Of a DNA stretch of 64,000 bases, positions 17,888 to 26,524 are shown piece by piece; position 1 is the first letter of the stretch; each line of letters opens with the position of its first letter. A program made the position numbers and the translations under genes. The stretch lies in the NCBI GenBank assembly GCA_021781455.1, contig JAJXWV010000043.1, forward strand, positions 1-64,000. The letters run 5' to 3'. The notes under the pieces were generated by a model that searched no databases, was not told the origin of the DNA, and saw nothing but the letters and a program-made list of their open reading frames with translations. This DNA is from Acidobacteriota bacterium (lineage in GTDB: Bacteria > Acidobacteriota > Thermoanaerobaculia > Gp7-AA8).

Positions 17888-18865
17888 TCACTTTCCCGTC
17901 GTCGTCGTCGCCGTCGCCGGCAGCGGAGCCGGAGGAGGTGGCGGCGCCGGCGTCTCCCCGAATTCACCGAGCAGAATGCGCGTGATCCCGGGGATCAGCG
18001 TCACGTCGTCGGCCGCGCCGCGCGTGCACACCACCAACACCATCTTCCTGCCGTCCGGCAGCTCCACGTACGCGGCATCGTGGCGCACTTCGCCCGTCCA
18101 CCCTGCCTTCGACCACAGTTTCGATCCCGCGGGAAGCGCCTCGCCGATGAACTCCTTGACCTGGTTCTCGTCCTTGCGCAGCGGATTCAGCGGCCGCTCC
18201 AGCAGCGCCATCATGGCCTCTGATGCCGCGGCGCTGACCGCCCGCCGGCGCGCGATCCACATCATCAGCGCCGCCCCGTCGTTGGCCGTCATGCGGTTTC
18301 GCCGCTCGGCATTCGTTCCGAGAAGCTGCATGTCGCGGCCATACGGACCAAAGCTCATCGGCTTCATCATGGCGCTGATTCCGTAGCCCATCGCGGCGAA
18401 GGTGCGGTTGACCACTCCCCTCTTGTCGATGAACCGCCGCAGCGCTCTTCCCTCCAGCTCCGGCCCGCTGCACGTATCGGTGATGAGGTCGACGATGAAC
18501 GCGGCGGCATCGTTGTCCGAGATGCCGATCATCTCCTTGAGCGCGTGCGGCACGTCGGGGTCATTCTCTTTCCGCTGGCGGAACGTCTCGGTCATGAAGA
18601 AGATCTTGATCACCGACGCGGGATAGAAGGCCACCGCTCCGTGATAATCGCCGCGGCCCATTGTTGCGGGCTTGGTCAGGTCGACCACGCTGATGGCGAG
18701 GTTGTCCGCCGTCAGCTTCGGATACTGCTTGAGCACCGCGTCGGCCACGTGCTGCAGCTTCGATTCGATCGAAGGGTCAACGGGAACGTTCTGGAACTCC
18801 CGGAAGTCGGCGCGAGCAACGACGGCGATGAGGAGACAGAAGGCGAACGCGATTCGGATGCGCAT
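17888..18865 (-). CDS. Secreted class A beta-lactamase-related serine hydrolase
   Basis: This 325-residue protein has a signal peptide (about residues 1-19, cleaving after VARA) and the penicillin-recognising fold: S84-V-I-K87 nucleophile motif, S116-D-N118 and KAG near residue 262 in the place of KTG. It may be a beta-lactamase or a D,D-peptidase-like enzyme; the active-site motifs are consistent with either. A proline/alanine/threonine-rich tail ends the protein. The start at 18865 begins MRIRIAFAF; a much longer open frame upstream is antisense to transketolase and not real. Confidence 0.82.
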   Translation of the reverse strand: MRIRIAFAFCLLIAVVARADFREFQNVPVDPSIESKLQHVADAVLKQYPKLTADNLAISVVDLTKPATMGRGDYHGAVAFYPASVIKIFFMTETFRQRKENDPDVPHALKEMIGISDNDAAAFIVDLITDTCSGPELEGRALRRFIDKRGVVNRTFAAMGYGISAMMKPMSFGPYGRDMQLLGTNAERRNRMTANDGAALMMWIARRRAVSAAASEAMMALLERPLNPLRKDENQVKEFIGEALPAGSKLWSKAGWTGEVRHDAAYVELPDGRKMVLVVCTRGAADDVTLIPGITRILLGEFGETPAPPPPPAPLPATATTTTGK

Positions 18866-18904
18866 GGCGGGAGTGTATCGGAGGTGGAGATTGCAGGGGT
18901 GGCC

Positions 18905-19058
18905 TCCCCCGCCACTCTGAGCCGGCGGTGTGGGGCAGGCTTTCCGGCCTGCCCTCCCTGGCAGAAAACGGCGGTGTGGTGGTGACGCACGCGCCACGTG
19001 TGGGGCAGGCTTTCTAGCCTGCCCTCCCTGGCAGGCTGGAAAGCCTGCCCCACACCTC
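18905..19058. repeat. GGCAGGCTTTCC hairpin repeats, three arms
   Basis: CACTCTGAGCCGGCGG is followed by two forward GTGTGGGGCAGGCTTTC modules and one reverse GGCTGGAAAGCCTGCCCCACAC module. It fills the gap between two same-strand genes. Confidence 0.85.
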
Positions 19059-19062
19059 AGCC

Positions 19063-21162
19063 CTACTTCCGCCACTTCCGGATCTTCTCCGCCACCTGAT
19101 CCGGAGTGAAGCCGAGGTGCTCGGCGATCTGTTCGTAGGGAGCGGAGGCTCCGAAGCGATCGATGCCGATGACGAGTGCGTCGTGGTTGACGTACTTGTA
19201 CCAGCCCGACGAACGGCCGGCTTCGATGGCCACGACGCGGCTGCGATCGCCGAGGACTTCGTTCTGGTAGTCGTCCGGCTGGTGGTCGAACAGATCGAGG
19301 CAGGGCGCCGACACGACGCGGGCGTTCACTCCCTCTTTCTTCAGAAGCTCCGCAGCCTTGATGGCCAGCGGCACTTCCGAGCCTGTGGCGATGATCGTGA
19401 AATCGCCCTGGTCCCAGCCGCTGAGGACGTATGCGCCACGCCAGATGAGGTGCGGATCGAAATCCAGCGGGTGCTGGACCGGATCGAGCTTCTGTCTGGT
19501 CAGAACGATCAACGTCGGACCGTGCGCCTTCCCCACCGCCCACGCCCAGGCCATCGCCGTTTCGGCGCCATCGGCCGGGCGGAACAGGGTCATGTTCGGG
19601 ATGAGCCGGAGCGCCCAGAGGTGCTCGACCGGCTGGTGGGTCGGCCCGTCTTCGCCGAGAAACACCGAATCGTGCGTGTAGACGAAGATCGAAGGGATAT
19701 TCATCAATGCCGCGAGCCGCACCGACGGCCGCATGTAGTCGGAGAAGATCAGGAACGTCGCGCCGTAGGCCCGCCAGCTGCCGTACAGCGTCAGGCCGTT
19801 GACGATCCCGCCCATGGCGTGCTCGCGGATTCCGAAGTGCAGGTTGCGCCCCGCAAAATCGGATTCCGGCGGCGGGTCCTTGCGATCGTCCTTGGAGCGC
19901 TCGATGCTCCCGGCGTCCTTGATCAAGGTCAGAGTCGACGGCGCCAGATCGCCTGCCCCGCCGACGACGAACGGAGCGACGAGCGCGAGCTTCTGAATCA
20001 CCTGCGACGATAGTGCGCGCGTCGCCACAGGTTTGTCCGACTTCGCACCTTCCAGCAGCACGGTCTCGTATCCCGCGGGCAGCCGCTGCGACCAGTAGAT
20101 GTCCCACTGCTCGGCGAGCTGCGGATTGCGGGCGCGCCACTCCCCCATCCGCTTGTCCCACTTCTTCCGTTCGCGGGCGAGCTTTTTCGTTTTGCGGGCG
20201 AACTCCTCGCGCACCTCGTCGGGAACGTAGAACTGCGGCTCCTGGGGCCAGCCCAGCGCCGTCTTGGTGGCCTTCACCTCGTCGACGCCGAGCGGCTCTC
20301 CGTGTGCGCGCGCCGTGCCGTGGTACTTCGGGCTGCCATATCCGATGACGGTGCGGGCGATGATCAGCGAGGGTTGATCCTTCACCTTCTGCGCGCGCCG
20401 CAGCGCCTTGCGCACCTGGTCGCGATCATGTCCGTCGATCTTCTGGACGTGCCATCCATAGGCCTCGAACCGCTTGCGCACGTTCTCGGAGAACGCCAGG
20501 CGCGTCTCCCCTTCGATGGAGATGTGGTTGTCGTCATAGAGGTAGATGAGATTGCCCAGCCCGAGGTGTCCGGCGATCGAGGCCGCCTCGGAGCTGATCC
20601 CTTCCATCAGGTCGCCGTCAGAGCAGATCGCGTAGATGTAGTTGTTGACCGGCTGGAACTCGTCCTCGTTGTTGAAGCGCGCGCCCAGCATTTTCGCGGC
20701 CAGCCCCATGCCCACCGCGTTCGCGAATCCCTGCCCCAGCGGACCGGTGGTCACCTCGATTCCCGGCGCCTCGCCGTACTCGGGATGCCCGGCCGTCTTC
20801 GATCCCCACTGCCGGAAATGCCGAAGCTGATCCATCGTCATCTCCGCGTAGCCGGTCAGATGCAGGAGCGAGTACAACAGCATCGAGGCGTGGCCCGCCG
20901 AGAGCACGAAGCGGTCGCGGTTCTTCCAGTGCGGCTCGGAAGGATCGTGGTGCAGGAACTCCGTCCAGAGCACGAAGGCCATGTCGGCCATCCCCATCGG
21001 TGCTCCGGGATGTCCGGAGTTCGCCTTCTGCACGGCGTCGACGGCCAGGAAGCGGATCGTGTTGACGCAAAGCTCCTCGAGCTTGTCCTTCGATCCGATC
21101 TTCGGCTCGTTGCTCTCCGCGGCTGTCTCGATCGCGGCCGCCGCGCCTGTCTGCTCGTCCAT
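19063..21162 (-). CDS. tkt: Transketolase
   Basis: This 699-residue enzyme transfers two-carbon ketol units in the pentose phosphate pathway, using thiamine diphosphate. The N-terminal PP domain shows [27 protein letters not shown] and the diphosphate motif GDGDLMEG-like CSDGDLMEG; the Pyr domain shows [10 protein letters not shown] with the catalytic glutamate, and [19 protein letters not shown]. Length is slightly above the usual 660 because of a charged insertion around residues 320-350 and an N-terminal extension of about 30 residues. AGGAGG lies close before the ATG. Confidence 0.97.
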   Translation of the reverse strand: MDEQTGAAAAIETAAESNEPKIGSKDKLEELCVNTIRFLAVDAVQKANSGHPGAPMGMADMAFVLWTEFLHHDPSEPHWKNRDRFVLSAGHASMLLYSLLHLTGYAEMTMDQLRHFRQWGSKTAGHPEYGEAPGIEVTTGPLGQGFANAVGMGLAAKMLGARFNNEDEFQPVNNYIYAICSDGDLMEGISSEAASIAGHLGLGNLIYLYDDNHISIEGETRLAFSENVRKRFEAYGWHVQKIDGHDRDQVRKALRRAQKVKDQPSLIIARTVIGYGSPKYHGTARAHGEPLGVDEVKATKTALGWPQEPQFYVPDEVREEFARKTKKLARERKKWDKRMGEWRARNPQLAEQWDIYWSQRLPAGYETVLLEGAKSDKPVATRALSSQVIQKLALVAPFVVGGAGDLAPSTLTLIKDAGSIERSKDDRKDPPPESDFAGRNLHFGIREHAMGGIVNGLTLYGSWRAYGATFLIFSDYMRPSVRLAALMNIPSIFVYTHDSVFLGEDGPTHQPVEHLWALRLIPNMTLFRPADGAETAMAWAWAVGKAHGPTLIVLTRQKLDPVQHPLDFDPHLIWRGAYVLSGWDQGDFTIIATGSEVPLAIKAAELLKKEGVNARVVSAPCLDLFDHQPDDYQNEVLGDRSRVVAIEAGRSSGWYKYVNHDALVIGIDRFGASAPYEQIAEHLGFTPDQVAEKIRKWRK

Positions 21163-21175
21163 GAGGCCTCCTCTT

Positions 21176-21252
21176 TCGAAGCGGGTAGCGGGTAGCGGGT
21201 AGCGGGTAGGAAAAGCGCAGCTCCTACACGCTACCCGCTACACGCTACCCGC
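21176..21252. repeat. GCGGGTA heptad array, inverted pair
   Basis: Four GCGGGTA heptads face CTACCCG / CTACACG heptads across about 20 bp, between the divergent transketolase and sensor genes. Confidence 0.85.
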
Positions 21253-21308
21253 TCTCGGATGGCGGATTATACTCACCGCATCGCAGCGAATCGGATGATG
21301 AGAAACGG

Positions 21309-21878
21309 ATGACGATCGACGAAACCGTCACGGTGAAGGGCTCCCCTGTCCGGAGCCTGCAGAGGTTCATCGAGGCGGAGCTGACACCGGCGCAGCGTGA
21401 CGAGGTCTTCAGCAAGCTGCCGCCGGATTTCGCCGCCCGTTTCGGATCTCCCGTGCTGGCGACCGAGCTCATCCCGGTGTATCTCCTCAACCGCGTCACG
21501 GAAGAGGCTGCGAAGATCAAGGGCGAGGCGCTCGACTCATTTGCCCGCCGGGCGGGTCGCGAAGCAGCGAGCGACGCGGTCAAGGGCATCTACCGTTTCT
21601 TCGCACGGGTGCTGACACCGCCGGCGCTGCTCTCGAAGGCCTCGCAGATGTGGAGCTCGCTCTACAGCCGCGGCGAGCTGCGCGTGGACAATCAGACGGA
21701 ACGCAGCGCGCGCCTGCGTCTTCTCAACTACCCGACCGAGACCGCCAACTGCCTCCGCATCACCGGCTGGCTCGAGCGGATGGCCGAGATGACCGGCTCA
21801 AAGCAGGTCCAGGTGACACAGACCCAGTGCTTCGCCAAGGGTGCACCGCATTGCGAGTGGATCGTGGAATGGGGATGA
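21309..21878 (+). CDS. Putative V4R/DUF2378-like sensory domain protein
   Basis: This 189-residue alpha/beta protein ends with CFAKGAPHCEWIVEW, a paired-cysteine C-terminal motif typical of 4-vinyl reductase (V4R)/haem-NO-binding-like sensory domains and of the related DUF2378 family. The two cysteines may bind metal or a small ligand. It lies 111 bp before a cyclic-nucleotide-binding protein on the same strand, which suggests a small signalling unit. No output domain is attached. The assignment is by motif and fold pattern. Confidence 0.6.
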   Translation: MTIDETVTVKGSPVRSLQRFIEAELTPAQRDEVFSKLPPDFAARFGSPVLATELIPVYLLNRVTEEAAKIKGEALDSFARRAGREAASDAVKGIYRFFARVLTPPALLSKASQMWSSLYSRGELRVDNQTERSARLRLLNYPTETANCLRITGWLERMAEMTGSKQVQVTQTQCFAKGAPHCEWIVEWG

Positions 21879-21883
21879 GACGA

Positions 21884-21960
21884 GTGCTGAGTACTGAGTG
21901 CTGAGTACTGAGTCGTCGCCTTGGCACACTCAGTACTCAGCACTCAGCACTCAGTACTTC
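21884..21960. repeat. ACTCAGT/ACTCAGC heptads, inverted pair
   Basis: GAGTGCTGAGTACTGAG units face CTCAGTACTCAGCACTC units across CGTCGCCTTGGCAC, forming a long hairpin between two co-directional genes. Confidence 0.9.
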
Positions 21961-21989
21961 GAGAACCAGAAGAAACGGACGAATCGATC

Positions 21990-22421
21990 ATGAACGTGTT
22001 CCCGCCACAATCCGATCACCCGCTGTTCCGCTACTTCACGGCCGAGGAGCGCAAGCGCATCGAGCGGCTCGGCAAGATGCGCCGGCTTCTGGAGGGTGAT
22101 TACCTGATCAAGGCCGGCGACAACGACTCGACGGTCTACACCGTCGAAGAGGGCCATCTGCACATCCTCGGGGTTCGCGACGGCAAGCCCTCGATCGTGG
22201 CCACGGTCGGCCCCGGAGACGTCCTCGGCGAAGTGTCGTTCGTCGACGATTCTCCGCGAACCGCATCAGTCAAGGCGGACGAGGAGACTCTCGTACGCGC
22301 CTGGGATCACAAGACCCTGGGGGAGGCGCTGGCGTTCGAGCCGCAGCTTCTGGCGAAGTTCTCGGTCGCGCTCTGCGAGCTGCTCGTGGAGCGGCTGCGG
22401 GACAACGCGCGGCGGGTGTAG
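21990..22421 (+). CDS. Cyclic-nucleotide-binding domain protein
   Basis: This 143-residue protein is a single cNMP-binding beta-roll: GDYLIKAGDNDSTVYTVEEG and the phosphate-binding cassette GPGDVLGEVSFVDDSPRTASVKA. The cassette keeps G-E and R-T-A/S but no DNA-binding domain follows, so it is not a full CRP. It probably gates a partner protein. The ATG at 21990 is the first one outside the preceding heptad repeat. Confidence 0.8.
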   Translation: MNVFPPQSDHPLFRYFTAEERKRIERLGKMRRLLEGDYLIKAGDNDSTVYTVEEGHLHILGVRDGKPSIVATVGPGDVLGEVSFVDDSPRTASVKADEETLVRAWDHKTLGEALAFEPQLLAKFSVALCELLVERLRDNARRV

Positions 22422-22662
22422 GAGTGCGGGCGTCCCGCCCGCATGCGCCGGGCGTCTCGCCCGGCGCTCATTGCCACCGGCCGCGGCACGAGACGTGCCG
22501 CGGGTGCTGGCGTCTCGCCCGGCGCGTGTAGGAGTGCGGGCGTCCCGCCCGCATGCGCCGGGCGTCTCGCCCGGCGCTCATTGCCACCGACCGGCGCTCA
22601 TTGCCACCGACCGCGGCACGAGACGTGCCGCGGGTGCGGGCGGGACGCCCGCACTCCTACGG
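22420..22662. repeat. Duplicated GTGCGGGCGTC/GCGCCGGGCGTCTCGCC hairpin repeat
   Basis: A block of roughly 85 bp at 22420-22505 is repeated at 22528-22612, with an additional short partial duplication (CGGCGCTCATTGCCACCGAC). The far end carries the inverted arm GCGGGCGGGACGCCCGCACTCC. Same family as 1435-1528. Confidence 0.85.
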
Positions 22663-23946
22663 CCTCCACAGCTCGTTCGGCTTCCCCTGCTCCCACGGTT
22701 TGTAGTGGAGCACGAACTCGATGCGCTTCGTGAGCGATGGATGGCTGTACCGCCAGAACTCGATGAACGCGTTCGGCGAAGGGTCGACTTTCGAATCCTC
22801 GGCGAGCTTGACGAAGGCGCTGGCCATCGGCTCGTTCATGTGCGTCAGCTCGAGGCCGAAGATGTCGGCCTGATGCTCGATGTGCCGCGAATAGCCGTTC
22901 GAGACGGGCGAGAGCAGGAAGCCGATGACGGAGACGACGATCAGCAGCCACGGCATCGCGGCGGGATCACTCGGCTCTTCGATCTTCCACCGGCCGCCCC
23001 ATCGCTTCAGGCCCGCCTCGTAGCCGCGCTGGCCGACGAAGCAGACGATCAGCGAAACGAGCAGGCCGAAGCCCACGCCCTTCCAGACGTGGTTCAGGAC
23101 GTAGTGCCCCATCTCGTGACCCATGACGGCGAGGATCTCGTCGCGGCTCATCTTCTGGAGCGTCGTATCCCACAGGACGAGGCGCTTGGTCGGGCCGATG
23201 CCGGTCACGTAGGCGTTCATCGTCGTGGTCTGCTTCGACTTGTTGACCTGGTAGACGCTCCCGCCTTTGATCCCGGCGCGCGTGGCCTCCTCCAGAAGAG
23301 CCTGCCGCAACGAGGCGTCCTTCAGCGGCTCGAACTTGTTGAAGAGTGGATCGAGCAGCACCGGCGCGATCACCACCAGCAGGATGATCAGCGGAATCGA
23401 TCCGAGCCACAGCGCCAGCCACCAGCGGCGCACTTTGCGGATGCCGAGAAGAGCCAGGCCGACCACGAGACCGCCCAACACGATGCTCACAGCGAGACCC
23501 TTGGCCTGATCGCCCATCCACGAGGCGAAGGTCTGCGTGCTGAGGTTGAACTGGTGCGGCACGGCGAAACCGCTGTAGTAATCGAGCGGAAATTCGAGAA
23601 TCGCGATCGCCACCGACAGCACGGCGAAGTAAAGGAACGCGGTCAGATACCGCCAGCGCGTCTTCACCAGGTCGCGAATGCGGTGCGAGAGTCCCGTGGC
23701 CAGCACGAACAGCAGCACGATGAGGCCGTACGCGGTGCCGACGAAGTACAGCGCGTCGAGGATGCGGCTGTGTTCCCGCATCTCCGGCGTGACCGTCACT
23801 TCGAACCGCTTGTCCGCCTGCGATGCCTGCGGCTGCGAGCCCTGCGGCGGTTGCGGCGGCTGCGACGAGCCCTCGCCCGATGACGCGCTTGCGGCCAGGG
23901 CCACTCCGAAGACTGCAATGCCGAGGAGGATGCGGAGGGATCTCAT
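22657..23946 (-). CDS. M48 family zinc metalloprotease (Ste24/CAAX-protease type)
   Basis: This 429-residue protein has a signal-like N-terminus, five to seven membrane helices and the catalytic HEMGH at residues 277-281, with a later E in HQADIFGLELT. The NAYVTGIGPTKRLVLWD segment is typical of Ste24 homologues. Such proteases act at the inner membrane in protein quality control. A poly-P/Q stretch (residues 29-43) follows the first helix. TAAACT at 23953-23958 lies six bases before the ATG and there is no ribosome site. Confidence 0.9.
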   Translation of the reverse strand: MRSLRILLGIAVFGVALAASASSGEGSSQPPQPPQGSQPQASQADKRFEVTVTPEMREHSRILDALYFVGTAYGLIVLLFVLATGLSHRIRDLVKTRWRYLTAFLYFAVLSVAIAILEFPLDYYSGFAVPHQFNLSTQTFASWMGDQAKGLAVSIVLGGLVVGLALLGIRKVRRWWLALWLGSIPLIILLVVIAPVLLDPLFNKFEPLKDASLRQALLEEATRAGIKGGSVYQVNKSKQTTTMNAYVTGIGPTKRLVLWDTTLQKMSRDEILAVMGHEMGHYVLNHVWKGVGFGLLVSLIVCFVGQRGYEAGLKRWGGRWKIEEPSDPAAMPWLLIVVSVIGFLLSPVSNGYSRHIEHQADIFGLELTHMNEPMASAFVKLAEDSKVDPSPNAFIEFWRYSHPSLTKRIEFVLHYKPWEQGKPNELWRP

Positions 23947-23974
23947 GAGGGTAGTTTACCGAGATCGCAGATGG

Positions 23975-24101
23975 TTCACCCGCGGTCTGCGGTCTGCGGT
24001 CTGCGGTCTGCGATCTGCGGTCTGCGGTCTGCGATCTGCGGTCTGCGGTCTGCGGTCTGCGGTCCTCGGTCTGCGGTCTGCGGTCTGCGGTCTGCGGTCT
24101 A
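23975..24101. repeat. GTCTGCG heptad array, about 17 copies
   Basis: An almost uninterrupted head-to-tail array of GTCTGCG, with a few GATCTGCG and TCCTCGG variants, fills the space between the divergent M48 protease and peroxiredoxin genes. It ends at the -10-like TACAAT of the peroxiredoxin gene. Unlike most arrays here it is in one orientation only. Confidence 0.95.
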
Positions 24102-24105
24102 CAAT
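24100..24105 (+). promoter_or_regulatory. -10-like TACAAT of the selenoprotein gene
   Basis: The hexamer lies six bases before ATG 24112, placing the transcription start at or next to the start codon. A -35 element would fall inside the GTCTGCG array. Confidence 0.45.
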
Positions 24106-24111
24106 GAGCCC

Positions 24112-24606
24112 ATGTCCCTCTTCGGAGCCCTGAGGTTCGCGATCAAACAGATCGCGGGAGGAGCACGCATGCTCGAGCCGGGAGATCCCGCACCCGATTT
24201 CGAAGCCGTCGACCATGAAGGAAAGAGCATCCGCCTGCGCGATCTGCGCGGAAAGAAAGTCGTCCTCTGGTTCTATCCAAAGGCCGACACACCCGGGTGA
24301 ACCGCGGAAGGGACCGGGTTCCGGGACCTGACCGAGGAGTACAGGAAAAAGAACGCCACGATCATCGGGGTCAGCTTCGACACGTCCGAAGAGAACCGGA
24401 AGTTCGCCGCGAAATACTGGTTCGGATTTCCGCTGATCGGCGACACGGATCGGAAGATCGGCATTGCCTACGGTGCCGCCGGCGGTCCGAAAGACGAGTA
24501 CGCCCGCCGCATCGCGTACCTGATCGACGAGAACTGCCGCATCGCCCAGGCCCATGCGAAGGTGGATGCGCGGACCTATCCGCAGGAGCAGCTGAAGACT
24601 ATTTGA
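24112..24606 (+). CDS. Bcp-type peroxiredoxin, probable selenoprotein (TGA at peroxidatic position)
   Basis: The frame encodes a 164-residue thioredoxin-fold peroxiredoxin: PGDPAPDFEA, VVLWFYPKADTPG, then TGA at 24298-24300 (residue 63), then TAEGTGFRDLTEEY, VSFDTSEENRKFA and a complete C-terminal part to 24606. In Bcp/PrxQ enzymes the residue after TPG is the peroxidatic cysteine, so TGA here most likely encodes selenocysteine. The usual resolving cysteine five residues on is Thr, so the enzyme would be one-Sec. A hairpin with a GTT loop follows the TGA. It would reduce hydroperoxides. ATG 24169 after GGGAGGAG is an alternative start. A nonsense mutation is the alternative reading. Confidence 0.82.
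24301..24337 (+). promoter_or_regulatory. Candidate bacterial SECIS hairpin
   Basis: Directly after TGA, CCGG (24314-24317) and CCGG (24321-24324) close a GTT loop that begins 17 nt after the TGA. Below it, tandem A-G/G-A mismatches are followed by GGA pairing with TCC. Bacterial SECIS elements have a short loop starting with G within about 16-37 nt of the TGA, so position and loop fit. Confidence 0.55.
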
Positions 24607-24610
24607 GATT

Positions 24611-24673
24611 TGAGATTGATGATTGATGAACCGAAGAGAGTCGCCGTCTTCGGTTCATCAATCATCAATCTCA
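24611..24673. terminator. Perfect 27-bp inverted repeat between convergent genes
   Basis: Arms 24611-24637 and 24647-24673 are exactly complementary (TGAGATTGATGATTGATGAA...), with a 9-base loop. It lies between the convergent peroxiredoxin and acetyltransferase genes and could stop transcription from both sides, although no T-run follows. It is built from GATTGAT-like 7-bp units, as are other repeats in the window. Confidence 0.6.
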
Positions 24674-24689
24674 GATCATCAATTTCATC

Positions 24690-25151
24690 TCACTTCATCC
24701 ACTCGAACACCTGGTAATGCTCGCCGTTCATCCCCAGGCGTGTGTAGACCTCCTGGGCCCGGGTGTTGCGGCGGTCGACGTACAGGCGGATGCCGCGCAC
24801 CCCGTCGTCGAGGTCGACCAGGCTTCTGATGTAGTTATAGAGCCCCGCGTAGACGTGCTGCCGGCGGGCCTCGGGGCGGACGTAGACACTCTGGATCCAC
24901 CACACCACGCCATTGCGCCAGTCGCTCCACTCGTACGTGATCAGGAGCGAAGCCACGACGCATTTCCCCTGCTCGGCCACGAAGTAACGGCCTAACGAGG
25001 GATCGGCGAAGATCGCTTCCACTCCGCGGGTGCACGTCACGCGATCGAGATCGACTTCCTCGGTCTCGCGCGCCATAGCGATCTGAAAATCGACGATGGT
25101 CTGGCGATCATCGATGTGTGCTCCGCGATAACTGACTGCGCTGTCCTGCAT
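24690..25151 (-). CDS. GNAT-family N-acetyltransferase
   Basis: This 153-residue protein has the GNAT core: VVASLLITYEWSDWRNG, the acetyl-CoA loop region VYVRPEARRQHVYAGLYNYI (the Q/RxxGxA site is degenerate, RRQHVYA) and a C-terminal NTRAQEVYTRLGM. The substrate is unknown. Its start codon overlaps the proposed start of the divergent transporter gene, so the two share a very short or absent promoter region, or one start is wrong. Confidence 0.82.
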   Translation of the reverse strand: MQDSAVSYRGAHIDDRQTIVDFQIAMARETEEVDLDRVTCTRGVEAIFADPSLGRYFVAEQGKCVVASLLITYEWSDWRNGVVWWIQSVYVRPEARRQHVYAGLYNYIRSLVDLDDGVRGIRLYVDRRNTRAQEVYTRLGMNGEHYQVFEWMK

Positions 25152-26100
25152 GCGTTACCCTTGCGCTCTCTTGAGCGGCGAGACGATACCAGACAGCGCA
25201 TACGACCGCAGCGCCACCAACCGGGCCCTACTCCTCATGACCGCATCGGCCACGCTGTTCGGCTTCATGGCCTATGCGGCGAAACTGGCCTCGACCCGGC
25301 TGTCCGGGCCCGAGGTAGCGATGATCCGCTTCGCCTTTCACCTCACGCCGGTCCTGCTGGTGGCCCGCTATCGCCACGCCGCTGTCGACTTTCGCCGCTG
25401 GGACCTCCTGCTCTACCGCGGCTTCTTCGGCGGCCTGGCGGTGCTGCTCTACTTCGTCGCCATCGCCCACATCAACGTAGGCATCGCCACCCTGCTGAAC
25501 TACTGCTCGCCGATCTTCAGCGGCGTCTTCTCTATGATCTTTCTCCACGAGCACGTCAGCAGCCGCGTGCTGATTCCGCTCCCCGTCGCGCTGGTAGGCA
25601 TCATTCTCGTGGTGCATGCCCACGCGAATCCCGGCGACCTCCTCGGCTTCGGCCGCTGGGAGCTCGTTGGACTGCTCTCCGCGATTGCCTCAGGTGCCGC
25701 CGTGTCTGCCATGCGCGCGGCGCGTCAGTTCGAAAACTCCTGGTCGGTCTACGGCAGCTTCTGCCTCCTCGGCCTGCTGACCTGCCTGCCGCAGGGCCTC
25801 TCTTCGTGGCAGACGCCGACAGCCGGCGAATGGAAGTGGCTCGTCCTGATGTCGATCTTCGCGATCGGAGCGCAGCTGCTGCTCACGTTCAGCCTGCGCT
25901 GGGTGGACGCCATGACCGTCGGCGTGATCTCGCAGCTGGCCGTGCTCGTGTCGATGGCCCTCGGCGCCACGCTCCTCCACGAGAGCATCACCGCCACGGC
26001 CGCGATCGGCAGCGTGCTCACCATCGGCGGTGTCGTCGGCGTGGTCTACGTGACCTCGATGCACAAGCGCGCCAGCGCGGACGAGATCGTTGTGGACTGA
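25150..26100 (+). CDS. EamA/DMT-family transporter
   Basis: This 316-residue protein has ten predicted helices in two EamA repeats (about residues 27-160 and 175-305), with ATLLNYCSPIFSGVFSMIFLHE and the equivalent LVSMALGATLLHE near the end of each repeat. It exports an unknown metabolite. The first helix begins near residue 27; TTG at 25171 is an alternative start that would separate it from the divergent acetyltransferase gene. A histidine-lysine-rich tail follows the last helix. Confidence 0.85.
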   Translation: MRYPCALLSGETIPDSAYDRSATNRALLLMTASATLFGFMAYAAKLASTRLSGPEVAMIRFAFHLTPVLLVARYRHAAVDFRRWDLLLYRGFFGGLAVLLYFVAIAHINVGIATLLNYCSPIFSGVFSMIFLHEHVSSRVLIPLPVALVGIILVVHAHANPGDLLGFGRWELVGLLSAIASGAAVSAMRAARQFENSWSVYGSFCLLGLLTCLPQGLSSWQTPTAGEWKWLVLMSIFAIGAQLLLTFSLRWVDAMTVGVISQLAVLVSMALGATLLHESITATAAIGSVLTIGGVVGVVYVTSMHKRASADEIVVD

Positions 26101-26105
26101 GCCTA

Positions 26106-26482
26106 ACGCCCGTCACTCTGAGCCGGCGGAGCCGCGGGGAAGGTGGTCGGGCGGAGCGGCGTAGCGCGGCCGATGGCCGCAACCCAGCAGGCTGAGGCAA
26201 CCGTGATCGCTGATTGCAGGCTCGCCCCCTCATCCGCCTTCGGCACCTTCTTCCCCGCTTTGATGGTCGCGAGAGCAAGAGCAGCGTAACTCCTCGCGGG
26301 GGAGAAGGTTCTCGGTTTTGGTGATTCGCGAAACACGTGAAATCGAGATCCTTCTCCCCCGCGTCAGCTCGCGCAGAACGGGCAGCCGGCCATCACAGAG
26401 CGGGGGAGAAGGTGCCGAAGGCGGATGAGGGGGCGTTCGCGAAAATCTTCGCGTAGTACGAAGATTCGTCAGATCAGTAGTT
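26106..26482. repeat. Dispersed repeat cluster between convergent units
   Basis: This gene-free region has a CACTCTGAGCCGGCGG module, CCCCCTCATCCGCCTTCGGCACC facing GGTGCCGAAGGCGGATGAGGGGG across about 190 bp, with GGGGGAGAAGG arms inside, and an AAGATTCGTCAGATCAG unit also seen at the start of the window. Confidence 0.8.
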
Positions 26483-26524
26483 CAGAGTAACGGGCTGGGG
26501 TTCAGGATGAGGGGCCGCGTGATG

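Noticed and set aside
18866-20161. N-terminal extension of the serine hydrolase through the repeats into transketolase
   Set aside because: The extension is antiparallel-frame noise inside tkt; the signal peptide at 18865 marks the real start.
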